This document shows, in pieces, positions 11,871-26,800 of a stretch of 64,000 nt of DNA (positions within the stretch are counted from its first letter, which is position 1; each line of letters starts with the position of its first letter). The translations under genes and the position numbers were made by a program. The DNA lies in the NCBI RefSeq assembly GCF_964204645.1, contig NC_134029.1, forward strand, positions 11,896,850 to 11,960,849. Reading direction: 5' to 3'. The notes beneath the pieces are model-generated. The model was not told the origin of the DNA. It saw only the letters and a program-made list of their open reading frames with translations, and did not search any database. The DNA is from Tubulanus polymorphus. Taxonomy: Eukaryota > Nemertea > Palaeonemertea > Tubulaniformes > Tubulanidae.

Positions 11871-14800
11871 GTAAGTGATCGCGGGAGTTGCATCAATGAA
11901 TCGGATGTTAATTTTCTGAGGCGGTATTAATTTTCAGGGTTTCTGATCAAAGTTCACTCAATATGGTCATCGTAGGAATACCATTATAATGAATGTCATT
12001 TATCCAGAAATATCGGAAGTTCTACTGCTTCACAATCTAATATTTTGATAACGTTTCAATTTGCCACATTTTCAACAGTTTCTAGGATGTGTCTTGCATT
12101 TTTATGAAAATAAGCTTCAGTCTTCAAAAGAATCTTCATCTTGAAGTGAAATGTGCATTCAATGATATTTGCACAGATTCAGGGAAATCTTCAAAGATAG
12201 TCTCATGAATAGTAATTAGTTTCATGAGTGGTCTGAAATCTGAGTGTTCTACGAAGAAAAATGAGATGAAAGTCTTGGAAGATAAATTTGATACCTTTCG
12301 TCGGGTGTTTTAATCAAATTTAATTCTTTTAGGGTGGTCCCTTATGGACCAACTATTACTATTGTCTTTTTTAAAATTTCATACATGACAGGATAGCGTC
12401 TGATTGAGACACCATAGCATCCTGAAACTTGCTCAGGTTTCATGCAACGTTAGTCATTTGTTGGAGATTGAATTTTGGCAATATTGGTCCGCTAAAATTG
12501 TCAGGTTTTTACAAGTTTTTTCCGACTTCCTTGATTTTGAGATGGTCCCCCACCAAATCACATAGAATGGAGACCTAATCACGATAGAAAAATAGTTCCG
12601 TCATCATCATGCTTATAATTGCATATCATTGTTATACAACATGATTATTTAATGTGGTTCTGATCTTGAAAGAGTTTGATTATGATCATTTGAGCTTTAA
12701 GTAGATTTGTAACAAATTCTGTTGATTTTGATCACGTATTAATGCAACACTTTTTATTGTCAGTCAAATCTGTTGATAGATCCAGTTGTCTGCAACCAGT
12801 CAAATCTGCTAATTCAATTCAACTTTTTTGCATATGTGACAAATCTATTCAATTCTAAAAATTTCACAATAAAACATCATATAACAATAAAATGAAACGG
12901 TAATCAATACATGATACAATGTGATTCTGTCAACATCGTTCATCAGCAGCGTCAGTGGGAGGGGGCATATGCAGCCCAAATAGATAATAACATAATTTGA
13001 GAATTTTCCTAATAAACATTTTTGATTCCTACTAAACTGATGAGGCTTGCCCCTTCCATATCTATATAGTGTTTAAATGATGTATGTAGTTGCCTTGAAT
13101 TGATTTTACTCTGTAATAAGAGGTTCCGTGGGGACTTCAGCTAAAAAAATGAATTGGTCAAATTTTGGGTCTTGCCCGCAATCCAAAACAGGTGGTCCCT
13201 GCTACCGGGTGAAATCAAGCAGAACCAACAATGACCAGCCAGGACTGGCCTAATGAAAAATTTTGTTTATTGTAGTATTTAGTGTATTTGTGGGAAGAAA
13301 CACATCCTCATTTTAATCAGTAATGTAATCATCTATGTCATTCTTCCAAGAATGTCGATCTCTAGAAAAGAAGGAAAAAGAATCTTGACCAACATCCTTC
13401 ATAATGGTTGAATCACTCTTGCCGAAAATAATCAATATGGCAATCGTAGCACGTTCTAGTATATAATATAATCTGTCGTTCAACAAATACCAATAACGAA
13501 CTATGTTAACAGTCATTGCCAGTGTCTATTCAAATACTCAAATAGAAATCCATGAAAACCAATTCGGTGATGGAAATTCGAATATATCATGGATTCTTCA
13601 AGTGGCAAAAACCATCATTTGGCATTACCAGTGGTTTTAAAGAGCGGAGATGGTACATTGATTGCGCTGTCTTTCTACAACCTATCCAGCGATGGTAGGG
13701 CTGATGTTTTTCTATTTTCTGCAATCGTCTTTAAGTCAAAAGATCAATTCTTCGTCTTCAATATCGAGAAATAACCTACAAAGTTCTTTCTATAATAATT
13801 GTGCACAGTGTACTGACTACAGCACTTACAAATTTCTAACTATCTTACAGTCCATCAGTACTAAATTGTGTTGAAAATACCATCAGTAATTGTGGTTTTA
13901 GATGAGGTGCCCTTTAGCGGCCCTACTTGTGTGCTGACGATTGATGGAACAGGGCGATGTTGCAGGCCATTTCAATGACATTACTCTCCCTGTATATTTC
14001 TGTCGGCGACACTGTACCCACTTAATTGCCTCTTCAGTCATAACTTAATGAGAACTATATTCAACCCTGAGAGCAATCCATGTCCAAACTGCACAAATGA
14101 ATTCTCAAAATTAGCAAGTTGTTGGGTTTTTAGCTTACTCAGTCCCAGCAGGCTGTAGCGTTCACTTTTGTCCATCCATCCGTAGACGGAATGCGGCCAT
14201 TTTGTGAAGTTTTGAAGACGCTTAAATGGATTGACATGATATTTGGCTAATACGTGTCACATTTCAGCCAAAAAACCTGGCCTGATCAGAATCAAGATGG
14301 CAGGCTGGTGGCCATTTTTGTATGCCGAGATAAAAATATTTTACACATTTTGAAGTTTTCAAAGGGAAATATTGAATCGTTATAATTGAGGTTTGTATCC
14401 CCCATGGCCCATTAGCTTAAAAAAAATTTGGCTGAACAGACACAAAATGGCCATCCTAGGTTATGTGGCCTAATAATATGTTCTATGATTGTGGTGGTTG
14501 CAAGGTCATTGGATTTTGTACATGGTCACCAGGGGCATAACCAAATTTTTTTAACCATTGAGATTTTATCGTGATTATAAAACATTACAATATAGAATGG
14601 ACATCTATTAATTGTCCGGGGACAATATATAAAGCCGAATAACTCAGTGTTACCATGTTGTAAGCCTACCTAGTTTTCAGGATTGCAGCTTTCCGAGCCA
14701 GTGTTTGTAAAACCGTGATTACTGACTGTGCATTTCATATCGTATAACCTAAGGTGCAGTTTTTCATTCTTAGCTTCCCACATAATGTTTATCTTTATAC

Positions 14801-17800
14801 TGAAGGTAAATTTGTTCAGGCACAATCTATTAATTTTTGTGAGATTTTGTTTCTGCCCAGTAAATCCATTGACTCGCATATTAGATGGCTAGCGTTTCCT
14901 TATGGCAGGCTATTCTATATACCCCTACAATTGGTAAAAAAAAGTTGATAGTCAATATTTTCAGTAAATTATTTGATTATGAACACTTATTTGCTCAACT
15001 CTAATTTGTTTAACTTCATTTAGAATTGCCTTGTCAAATTTGCTCTAACTTGATACCACACGAGATATTCTGGTAGGCCCATAAGTCAATTCTAAAAATA
15101 GATTTCTATAACAGGAAATTATTGGGTAGAATGAATATGAATCAGATGTTGGGCGATTGTGATTGGTTCTTTGTCCTTAGGGTTGGATAAAGTCTGTAGA
15201 GAAATAATTTTTTTTAAGTAAGTTTTTTTTAAAGGCCACTGATTTTGATTGCTTTCAAACCCAAACTGAGTCACCTATTTCTCCGTATATGTGAGTGCCT
15301 GCACAATCATACCTCTTGAAAATTCATTTCAGGTCCGTAACCTGGTATTTGAAGGCTTGAGAACCATAGCATGCACCAAGCGATACACAAGAATTGCGCA
15401 TGGTTCTGCTCCTTGAGTATTCTTGTCTTGAATATATTTGTTCTCAATTGGTTATTGTTCGCATACAGCATTTATGGGCACTTCTCATTCGATTTGCAGC
15501 AATGCTTAATTTGAAAGCTTGACCCAAGTGGCTGATATCACCACTGTTGAGTATGTAGATTTACACAGGTTTTTAAGATTGCGAATCTATGTATTAAGCT
15601 GATTAATCTTGTCCTAGGTTCTATGCTTTGGGTAATTACTCTGTCAGTGAAGCGTGGCATGTAAACATGTTAATGCTTCATCATATAAACAAGCTTACAG
15701 ATTTGTCATTTGTCTCTGGTAATGGCTTTGTATTATTCAGGCTCTTTTATATAATGAAGGATTTACTCGAATGTCATTGATGTGTATTAATTCCCTTTCA
15801 GTATTATATGAAATCATAGCAACTTTTTCTTTGCACACAGTCAATGCTTAGCCAGTCTGTCGCCACATGCGATGATGTAGCATCTTATAATAAATACATG
15901 GGAAATAAAGATGGGTCGTTTTGGTCTTGTTGAATAAGTCAAGTCATTCTTTATCGTTCAATCAATGCGAATATTATAGGCCTAGATGAACTTTTCAGTC
16001 ATGGTTGATCGATTACTGGGGTAGGGCGACACAAACTAATGCGATAATTAAATCGAATATGGGTGATGGCTCCTCTGCTATCGACACTGTTACAAATGGT
16101 CGAAAATGTATGTTCAGTGGATTTCCTAAACAAGCTGATTGGGAATATCGCTTGAATGGGCATGTTTAGATTCTGCCTTTATATCGAAGACAATCAGTAG
16201 AACAGGGCATTAAGAAACATCTACTGGTTAAATAGTTTGATTGCTGTCTATAAAAGATTCTATTCCCAGGGTTGTGTGCATAGATTAAGATTTATTTATT
16301 TCCTTTGAAACTAGTTATGTGCACGGGCTGGTTATTAGTCTGAGCCATCAATGCTTGTAATAAGGACCTTGGATTCATTGTGACTATCTTGTTGACAATA
16401 CTTGGCCACATGAATACGCAATAACAATGGATTGAAAAAAATGCTAAAATTCATGTTTATTTTTAATCTAAATGTTTAATCTAAATCTTCATGTGTTGTT
16501 GCCTATCTGATTTGTTGAATAATAACTGCACTCAAATCAATTGAGAGACGTCTATGGAGTGTATATAAAACGCACAAGATAAATCATTCAGCAAGTAAAA
16601 TCTGACAACCTGACACTTTAGACAGATTTTTTCTCCATCTTCATAGATTTATTCAAAATGTTTTTCACACATGAAAATTGGTATAGACAAACCCTAAATA
16701 GGGAAGGAAGGGCCTTTAGAAATATACAGGGGATTGGGTGCTTTAGAGAGGGAAATTCATCGCTTGATGGTTGCATGTACCCTACGTGCAACATCAATTG
16801 AAATGCCATTTCATTTACCTCTCCTTGGCCAGATGACAGTTAGCATACAGATTTATTTAGGCCTATTGCAGGTTATCAAAGTTCTATGAAACATGTTAGT
16901 AATAACTATTGGGTATGAGAGGGATGCTCCGTTAATCTTATTGCATTTTGTGGATGAAATCGTGGGGGATTAGCATATCTATGTATGATATCCATAATCA
17001 ATATCTACCAGACGGGTTTGTACGGCACAAAAATTCCTTTGGCAGATGGTGTTTGTGTGTAATTCTCGCTTTGATGGTCGAATAGTCGACTTTCTCAGAC
17101 TGGTAGCACCATAATTATTGACGCATCAGTGACGCATCTTTGTCCCTGAACACAGCTGATATTTGAGAAACATGTACTTTTTAGGAGGGATATCCGTGAA
17201 CATTGACCGAAATGGCTAAATTAATTTCTCTTTTTTCCGTTCTCTTTTCTTCTACTTGGCCGAATTAATCTTAAATCAAAATAGTCGAAAAAATAATGTT
17301 TGCTCGTTTGTTCAACTTTATGTTCCATTACCGTCATAATGATCATGTTCTCGAATATCAATGATGAAGAAAATTTTGAAAGTTTTTTTTATTCATGAAA
17401 AGAACTATGTTTATAAAATAAGGGAACTATGTTTGTCTATAGCGTAAAGGTCAGATTGATTCATTCTAAAATCAATTGTTATTCATGAAGAATGGGTGAA
17501 TTGAATGGGTGCGGACCGGATCCAAAGTATTTCCGATCTGCATTGCCCGGTTTCAGCCTAACCATCACCTCGAGACATTCTTGTGTAGGGGAATAGTTTC
17601 ATAGAACCCAATTAAATGACAATAGATGCAATTAACAGTCAGTCCAGGTTAGGCTTACACGCGCTTGGTTTGACAATAAAGTTCTCATTATTGTGTGTCT
17701 ATTGTCAGATTTTTTGTGTGACTTTTGATGTTGGCTTTTCATCTCTTGCCCCACTGGTTTCTTCACTGGTTGAATTAGGAAATTGATCTTTTGAAAAAAT

Positions 17801-20800
17801 CTTTTCCTGGGTTCTATACATACCCATTAACCAAATATCTCTAAGCACTGATCTCTGGAGCACTATTTATCATTCGTTGTTCCTACGGAAAATGTTTTTA
17901 TATATGATCTATCTATGTAAATCACTTTTCTCATTTCAGATCAAGACTGGCAAGTGCAGAAATTTGTAGGCAATACGACTGTATCGGATGACTTCAAAAT
18001 TATCGTTGCCCATGGTGATTCGCTAATTGTTGGCGCTAGGTTCGTGATCATTTATATCCATTTTAATTTCAATCTGTTAGAACTTTCGAGTTAGGCCAAC
18101 AACACTAGTCTGCCACAAACCATCCTATAGGCGCGTTCACACGACGAAATTTAGACCGGTCTAAATTTGGTCCGGTCCAATTTAGACCGGACCAAGCGTT
18201 CACACGGGCAAAAATACCGTTCCAAATTAGACCGGTCTAGTTTAGACCGGTCTAATTTGGCACGGTCTAAACGAGCGAACCAGGTCCGGACCAAATTTTG
18301 GACCGGTCTAAATGTGTGTGTGGACAGAAACTGGTACCAGGTCCGGTATAGATATCACACCCTCTGCGGCAGAGTGTGAGTCCAGTTTATTAAGTTTTAA
18401 ATGCTTTATTACCGTTTATGTAATTATTCTTAAGAACTGTTTTTCATCCCTATACTATGGAAATGTTTGGAGCGTACCCGTAATTCGTATTCATATATCG
18501 CGATCATCATCCGTTTTACTGCCGTGCTTTGAACCTTGTTTAATTGACACTTAGAGTTTCAGCGTGATAGAATAAAATCAAATTCGCAAAAATGTCTAAA
18601 CCTGACAAGAGGATCGAATTGGTCAAATGAAGAATGTCTTGCTATACTTCGAATCTGGAAGCAAGACTTCATCCAGGCGCAATTGATTATTTAGCAGATG
18701 GCAACATCTCGTGGGCCCGGTGACAAGCGATTTTATCACCGCGTTTCAAAAGGCCGTGTGAACGCTCACCAAAATCTGGTCTGGTCTAAATTTGGACTGG
18801 ACCAGGTACGGACCCATCTAGACCGGTCTAACTAGTTGTCGTGTGAACGCGGCTTATGAGTAAAATTTCATCGTGAAACCTCTATCACCGATATTATGGC
18901 TGACTGTTTACTGACATCTTAGTTTGTCTCTGACAGCTCATATGGGCTATTTCCTTTCACTTGGTTATAATTGACAGGTCATTTCATTATTTTTGTATCA
19001 GGATATTCACATGAAATTACCTGGCCAGGTGTTTGATACCTTCAGGCTTATGTCGACAGCTGAATGGCAATGATCAATTGTAGTGATGAATGCAAGACCA
19101 TATCAACTTGATTTGTTTTTCTCACCAGGTCCCCCAATATTTCCATATAATACTGTTCGCATCAATTATCTAGGCAATATTCTTCATGTGCTTCGTTGTC
19201 ATTGTCAGCTGTGGCGGTTGCAGTAGAGTTGACTTGATTATTTCTTGAAATAAATGAAGCACTTTCGATCCAATCATTCGGTGACACATCTGATTAAATT
19301 GTCAAGTTGGCGGAGAGTAATCAACTTGGATCATTCTGAGATTAGTTCTTCATTTGATTTGCTGGACAGCTTTTGTTTTTTTTTAAACGAAAATCCATCA
19401 TACCTCACTTTTTTAGCTCCTTATTTTGATGATGAGGTTTGCATCTCAGCTTGGACAATGTTGTTCTATGTAAACTCTACACTACGCATTATCTTTTGCT
19501 ATTTTATCTTTTTGTCTTCAATATTCTCAAAATATCTTCCTGGCATTGAAGGATGACCCTAAACTCTTGATGATTGAAGGAACACGAGCAGTGGTTTGTT
19601 CATCATCATTTTTAGGCCAGCCGTAGGCTGAGCCTATTACTATACAAATGGAGCGAATTTAAATGGCATGGTTTCCAGAGCAAATGCTCTTTTACTGTGC
19701 AACTGAGCATATATTCATACAAATCATTCATTAAAGCATTATCCATTCTCCAAACTCTACGTAGCTAAATTTTGAAAGAGGGCCTCGTTAAAATTTATAT
19801 GAGCTTTTTCGCAAATATCTGATCGCAAAAATATTGGTTTTGAAAAGCCAATCAGAAAGCAAAGACTGCTCTATGATTGGCTTAGCCGCAGAAATCAGCA
19901 GGTGTTCACGTGAACCCGCGGTATCATCTACCGTTGTACTTCCTGGTTTTATTTTTAGATCTAAAATTGTATTTCAAGATCGATTTCTGTGAAAGCTTTA
20001 GTTGATTTGGTTTTTGGGAGGAATATTTTTATTAGCACTGCAGAAATTATCATTGACCATTGTGCGAAGTCCAGAAAAAAAAGCTTTTTCTTAAATCGGA
20101 TAGATAACCTTGATATGCTAATTAGCCATGTGCTCAAACTACAAATTCAATCAAATCTTATTCTGCCAAAAAATATCAAATCAAATCCAATTCAATTTTG
20201 TTTTATTGAGCAAATTTCAGAAAATTCAATTCTATTCCGCATTAAAATCAATAAGACCAAGGGAAAAGATTTATCTGAGGTATTTGTTCCTGCCAGTCGT
20301 TGTCTGTGCTACTTTTGTATTCTATGATTGTATTGTGTAAATTATTAGGTATTGACTCTGAGCTGGGAGTGTATTTTGACAAATTTAACCCACAGAATGC
20401 ATCATCATTTGCCATTTTATGAAAAGCTGACTGGCTGGCCATAGGGCCCTTGGGGCTCTTGTTTTAAATTCTTATGCCACAACAAAATGTTAGCCTAAAT
20501 GTTTCTGTCTGAATCCGATCCCATTTTCTATCATTGAAGAAAAGAACATATCAAGATTCTTCAACAAGATAATAATTCATCTCAACCTCAAGGTTTTTTA
20601 AATCCCCACGGTACAGTTTCACCTTTGCCCTGATCTGATCGCTTTCTTTTTATTCTTTGAGATCCTCATATCACCTTGCTAATATCTGTTGTCTAGTCAT
20701 GCTATTTGTGAATATCGCCAAAATTGATGATATAAATTGCAATTGCTCTAAATAATCTACCTAATAAAGTCATGCCTATGTTGCCTTCGTTTGGATGTCA

Positions 20801-23800
20801 ATCCATGTACTCATTTACCCAGAAAACGATTGCAAAACCGTAATTTATATCAATTTGCAATGACACTTAAAGAGCAGTGTGTAAATATGTGTGCATCACA
20901 GGACCTCATCTACGCTTTTAAGTGGACAGTCGACATAACAAAGTCAATTTAGACAAATTGATTGCCAAGGTGATGCTTGAATACAGGGGAGGGGGTCAAC
21001 ACAAGTTATCAGATCTGCATCATTGATGTTCTCATGAGATTTTTCCATCCCGATTTTCCTGCACTATGAATTCGTTACTATTTCCCTATTACTCTTATCA
21101 AAAATTTATAGTTTTTATGAGTTTTTGCTATTATGAGTATTCTTCAATTGGAATTTACAAGCCAGGTTTATGACATTGTTGTGATCTGGTCCTGGCTTTC
21201 TTACCTGATGATGCAATGATATTCCATCAAATCTTGGTGGTAGATTCACAAAGGTATGGATGCTGTGCTTACTTTCAGCAAAAGGCTTAAATGCATTTCC
21301 TATTAGGACAAACATAGAATTATGTTTAGTTCTGGTTACAAAGTAATCATTTTGAAAAAGAAATTTATAGGAAGAATGATGTAATTATGTTTTCCTATGA
21401 AATACATGAGGCTCCAGGGTAAACATTCCTATCCATCATTCAGTCCTAAAATAATGTTAATAATAAATAGGGTTAACATTTTGATTGCATTCAGCTAACA
21501 GAACATAGAACAGACTTGATAACCTCCCCGAAACAGGCCTGTAGCCAGCCAGCCCTTTCTTCTCATTTTATGAAAGTGGGACTTATATGAGGTGCAAACC
21601 CCACCTAAGCCTAAGGTACCATAAAACCATTTGTTTATGAATAATGATGTACACAATGATGAATAATGCCATAAGCTTCCAGATGTGAGGTAGGCCTATG
21701 CACTTGGAAAACTGTTTGATTGGTATGATTCATGGGAAAATTCATCAAATCACTTTTATTCAACTGGTCCTGACAAAGTTTGGTTCTATTGGCCCGACAG
21801 TCAATCAAAACAAAATAGCGAGGAGGGTCTTTAGTGATTGATATCTCGAGGTTTGCTTTAGTCACAATCTGTCAACATCATTCTCTTCATTATCACTGTC
21901 ACCTATATCTTTATATTCATTTGATATAGCCAATGGATAGATTGACTTGTATCTAGCCAGTTTGGTAGATGTATATGGCAAATGGCATTAAATCTTCTAA
22001 TGTCTATTTGGTTGCTGGTGATTGTTTTCCAGGGAACTTCTTAAAGCCACAGAGTTTTACAATTATCAGGATCCTACTAAGTTTGAGACTAGGAAATCTC
22101 ATTTTATTATACCACTTTTTGGTGATGTCTGGGCGTGGAATAACGCCTCTCAACCATCTGCCAAATTGACATTAAATAAAAGGATATCCCAACATATTTT
22201 CACTTTTGATCAGCGACTCATTACTGGAGGCTAATGTGATATAGAAATTCATTGTTGCCAATGGCGTTGATTTATCACTGTGTTTGTCAGTCAATACTAC
22301 AATCCACATGAAGGATAATTGTAATCATCCGGTGATGGTAAGAATGCATATGGTTGATATTCACCTTTCTGCATTCGATGAAATTCGGCAAAAACATTTG
22401 GATTATTGTGCTCATGATAACAATATGCAGAAAACTATGAAGTGTGTAATATAAAGTCTTGAATATTAATGTTGAGGGAATACCAAATAGATTGTGACTG
22501 AATATCAAATTTGTTGATAACAATTTTTTGAACACATTTCAAGTGATAAATTTCGTTCATGATAAATCTTGTTTTCAGATTTCTTATAATCTTTGAACTT
22601 AATCAGAAAGTAATGCCTAACTCATGTCACAATCATGAGATCTTCTGCCACACCGATTATCTTAAATCAGTGGTCAATCTGTTGCCAATCAGCAGTGGAC
22701 AGAGGTCTCTTGGAACTTCTAAAGCGATCCAAAATAGCTGACCAGATAGTAGGAATAGGAGTTACTTTTTCCTACGATCTCTCATAAGTCCAAGCCAATC
22801 AACACTTGGTATCTAATAACATGGCATTGGCTTCTGCAGAGCCGAAATACATCCATTTTGAATCAGAGATCAAATAAGCAGATAGGTAATAGGCCTACAT
22901 AGAATGGACATGAGTTCGACTAAGATCAGATCGATGAAGTTGCCAATGAATGTTGTCAATGTAGGGTTATCTGAATTAGGCATGAGAATAACATTCATTC
23001 ATTCATTGAGCCTAAAGATTAGTTTGAAACTATGATTCATTCAATCTGAGAGAATCAGCGTTCCTTATTCTTGGTCATGCGGTTTGCTATTTTATCATTG
23101 TCAATTACATTAATTTCCTCCACCGAGGCGTCATTTATCTTTTAAAACATTATGAATCGGTCCTGTTTCCTGCAAATGTCATGCATAAAATGAAATACAA
23201 AGATTTGCCGCCGATTTTCTTGTAATACAGGGTTCGTCGCGGTGCTTGAAAAGCTTGAAATGGCTTGAATTTGAGAAATACTACTCAAGCACTTGAAAAC
23301 ATCTTGAAAATAGATCGAAAGCTTGAAATAATTATTTTTGACTTGAAATAAAAAGATATGGCTTGAAATGCTTGATTATCACAAATTTTCTTCTTCGCGA
23401 ATTTTTTTCGATGAAATCGCAGACAGAATATGTTCTTGAGTCGTTTCTACGCTTGCATCATGTTTTAGGCATCCATAAAGAAATTAATTGAATTGTATTG
23501 AATCGCGAGACTCGCTTGCACTGCGACTTGTGGTGAAACTCTCCGGTGTCTGGAGACTTGAACATATGGGGAAATTTCAGTCATGCATGTTATCGAGCAT
23601 TGATGTAAAATGGCATTGAAATCCCACACCAGGTGTGAGAGCCATGTTGAAGGCACCGCGACCTAGTCAAAGTCATTGAACATTACAAATTTCGTATTAG
23701 GCCATCCAAAAATAAAGGTCTGTTTGCCGTCACCCGACCGACCCGACTTCAAAGGTACCGAGTGGAAACTTTTTTCTTGGATTCATTGAAATAAATTTAA

Positions 23801-26800
23801 TTTTTGATACAAATGGCCGACCCACTGCCGATGTATGAGCTACGTATGTTTGAAGTTAAGTGTGCATCGTGTGAAAACATGCCTCGACTATAGTTGAAGT
23901 TTTCCAGGAAACTGGCAGTGTTCCAATAAGCTGCCATTCATTCTTACGGCTGGCTTATGTCGACAAGCAACGCAACGCCTACCAACGCAACTGGGTTTAT
24001 CGCCGATTAGCGCCAGTTGCTCCTCAATCGGTTCGACATAAGCCGGCTTGCGACGGCAACGCGACGCCTACCGACTCGTCGCAAGCCGTATCTGGCTAGT
24101 TGCCCATGTTCTACTCCGGCCTACGGTAGGCGGGCAGTTGCTTTCGATCGCAGCCGACATAAGCTCATCTGCGACGCCACGGAACTGAGCGCAGGGGTTC
24201 CAGCCAATGAGAGACCACATATACATAGTACAAATTATCACCACTAGTTAGCGTCATTCGTAATTAGTCATAAACTTTCAAATCCAAGTAGTTCAAAACG
24301 TAAACAAAACCTTCAGCACGGCAGAGGACTGGACCGAAGATCTAGAAACGAAATTGGTAGAATTATGGTATGAGCGGCCATCTTTATAGATGTCGCTAGC
24401 ACGTTGTATTCAAAACAGAATCAGAAAGATCAAAGTCTTAAAGAAATAGCTTTTCTAATAGAAATATATTTCCTAATAATTCAAATTTATTCTCAAAATG
24501 CTTATCACGTGACCAATTGAGCCGTTACAGTTGCTAGTAATTGCAACCGACATAAGCAGGGAAGCAACTGGGAGGATCTCATATCCCGCTAGTCGGCCTC
24601 AGTTGCTGCGAATCGGAGCGCAGTCGACATAAGCTGGGCGGCGATCGTGGTTGCTCTCAGTTGCGTCGGTAGGAGTCGGTAGGCGTCGCGTTGCTTGTCG
24701 ACATAAGCCAGCCTTTAGTGACTATATTAAAGCTGGTAATGTTATAGCGTGCATATATTCAGACTACTGCTTCATTTTAAACGCAGATTTGGGATATTGT
24801 TTGAACTAAAAGAGGTGATGATAAATTTGTTGTTTTTTTGTCCCAAAATTTTGCAAAAAAAATGATTCTACCTTCCTACTGACTTATCCCAAAAATTTTA
24901 GTAGGTGTAACGGCAAAACAGACAATTAATTTGGGATGGCCTAATATCCAAATCTTGATTGATATGAATATTTAAGCTAGGAAATGCTGAAAATCATTGT
25001 GATAAACGGGTTTCATCTCTAACAGAATCGTATCAACTCGGAGGTTCCACTGGAATCAAAATTTTACCTCTTTTTTAACATTTTTGTACGAACCTGTTAA
25101 AAATAGGCAAATTGGCTGCGACTATCGTAAATTGCTTCGAACGTGCCTTAAAAAATAGCTTGAAAATGGTATAAATCTAGCTTGAAATGGCTTGAATTTC
25201 ACCTGAGCTTGAGACAATGAACCCCGTAATAGTTTCCACCTTTCTTTCGAATACATTTGTTATATTGTGCAATCTAAAGGCTGGCTTATGTCGACAAGCA
25301 ACCCGACGCCTACCGACGCAACTGAGTTTATCGCCCATAAGCGGCCTACGAGAGGCCGCCAGTTGCTGCTCTATCAGTTTGACATATGCCGGCTTGCGAC
25401 GGCAACCCGACGCCTACCGACTCGTCGCAAGCCGTATCCAGCTAGTTGCCCATGTTCTACTCCGGTCTACGGTAGGCGGACAGTTGCTATTGATCGCAAC
25501 TGACATAAGCTCATCTGCGACTTGACGGAACTGAGCGCAGGGGTTCCAGCCAATAAGAGACCGCATATACATAGGACCAAAAATTCTAATTTTTGATAGG
25601 ACAAATTATGACCGCTAGTTAGCGTCATTCGTAATTAGTCATAAACTTTCAAATTCAAGTAGTTCAAAACGTAAACCAAACCCTCAGCATGGCAGATGAC
25701 TTATGGTGTGAGCGGCCATCTTTATATGATGTCGCTAGCACATTGTATTCAAAAGAGAATCAGATAGGTAAAGATCTTAAAGAAGTAGCTTTTCTAATAG
25801 AGATATATTTCCCAATAATTCAAAATAATTCAAATTTATTCTCAAAGTGCTTATCACGTGACCATCTGAGCCGTTGCAGTTGCCAGTAATCGTAATCGAC
25901 ATAAGCAGGGAAGCAACTGGGAGGATCTCATATCCCGCTAATCGGCATCCTCCCCCGGCAGGGATTCGAACCTGATGGCATCGAGATTGCCACGGCACGA
26001 AACCCTGCCATAATCGACCGTGTGCGCAGATACATGCGCAGTTCAGATGATGTGATTTTTATCCAATCAGAAATCCCGTTTTATTTTAGCCCGGGTTTTC
26101 CCATTTATAGTTCTTCCTTGAAATTTGCCTCAACGATTATACAACGAGCAATCTGATTGGTGCCGCCAGTTTTCGTTCGGAAAGCTGCGCATGTACCTGC
26201 GCATTGGTCTACTTATGTCGATACATAATATGACAAATAGTCATGCCAGATCTATTGCCAGATCTAGTAACTAGTGCATGTTTAACACCATGAGCGCCAT
26301 CTGCAACCAAATGAGAAAATTGCAAACTAGAGGTCGCACGCTCTGGCTCATGATTGGCTGAAATCGTCTGCTAGCCCGATGATTTATCAGTGATGAGCAT
26401 CCATTAGCTGACAAGGCATGTCTGGAGATCTAGATATCTAGCATAGTCTGACATTGCCAGACAACTTCCAATTTTGTCGGTTAGATGCGCGACTTTTCAT
26501 CAAAATCTTGTTGTCAACAAAAAATCGGCCACGTATGCCAGCCTGAACAAGAAGGCTAACCTCTGTCACTGAGGATCAAAAATATCATCCGAGTTTCTCC
26601 TCTGGTTTGATTTAATCAAATTCAAATTCAATGTTAAATGGTTAGGCCAAACATTTAGCAATTACAGAATATAGCTTTGTTCACACTAAGATTTCAGTAT
26701 GGTACGAAGCGTTCACACTTGAAAATTATTCGAGGCCTATTCACGGCTTATTCAGTTCCGTACTGAAATACGCGGCTTATTAAGCACGGAATGTGATTCT

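Larger units (their letters stand above)
23228..25225. mobile_element. hAT-like element interrupted by a Harbinger insertion
   Basis: CAGGGTTCGTCGCGGTGCTT at the left and GAACCCC at the right are flanked by GTAATA at 23,222-23,227 and 25,226-25,231. Both ends carry CTTGAAATGGCTTGAATT repeats. The element at 23,947-24,714 sits inside. Confidence 0.55.

Noticed and set aside
19989-20327. 112-codon plus-strand frame inside F2 copy 1
   Set aside because: The same region in F2 copies at 29,091 and 36,478 is frame-shifted or ends early, so the frame is not conserved.
25947-26025. Possible tRNA gene on the minus strand
   Set aside because: GGTTCGAATCC is present, but no 7-bp acceptor stem, proper T stem or anticodon arm can be formed; the sequence folds better as a nested hairpin.
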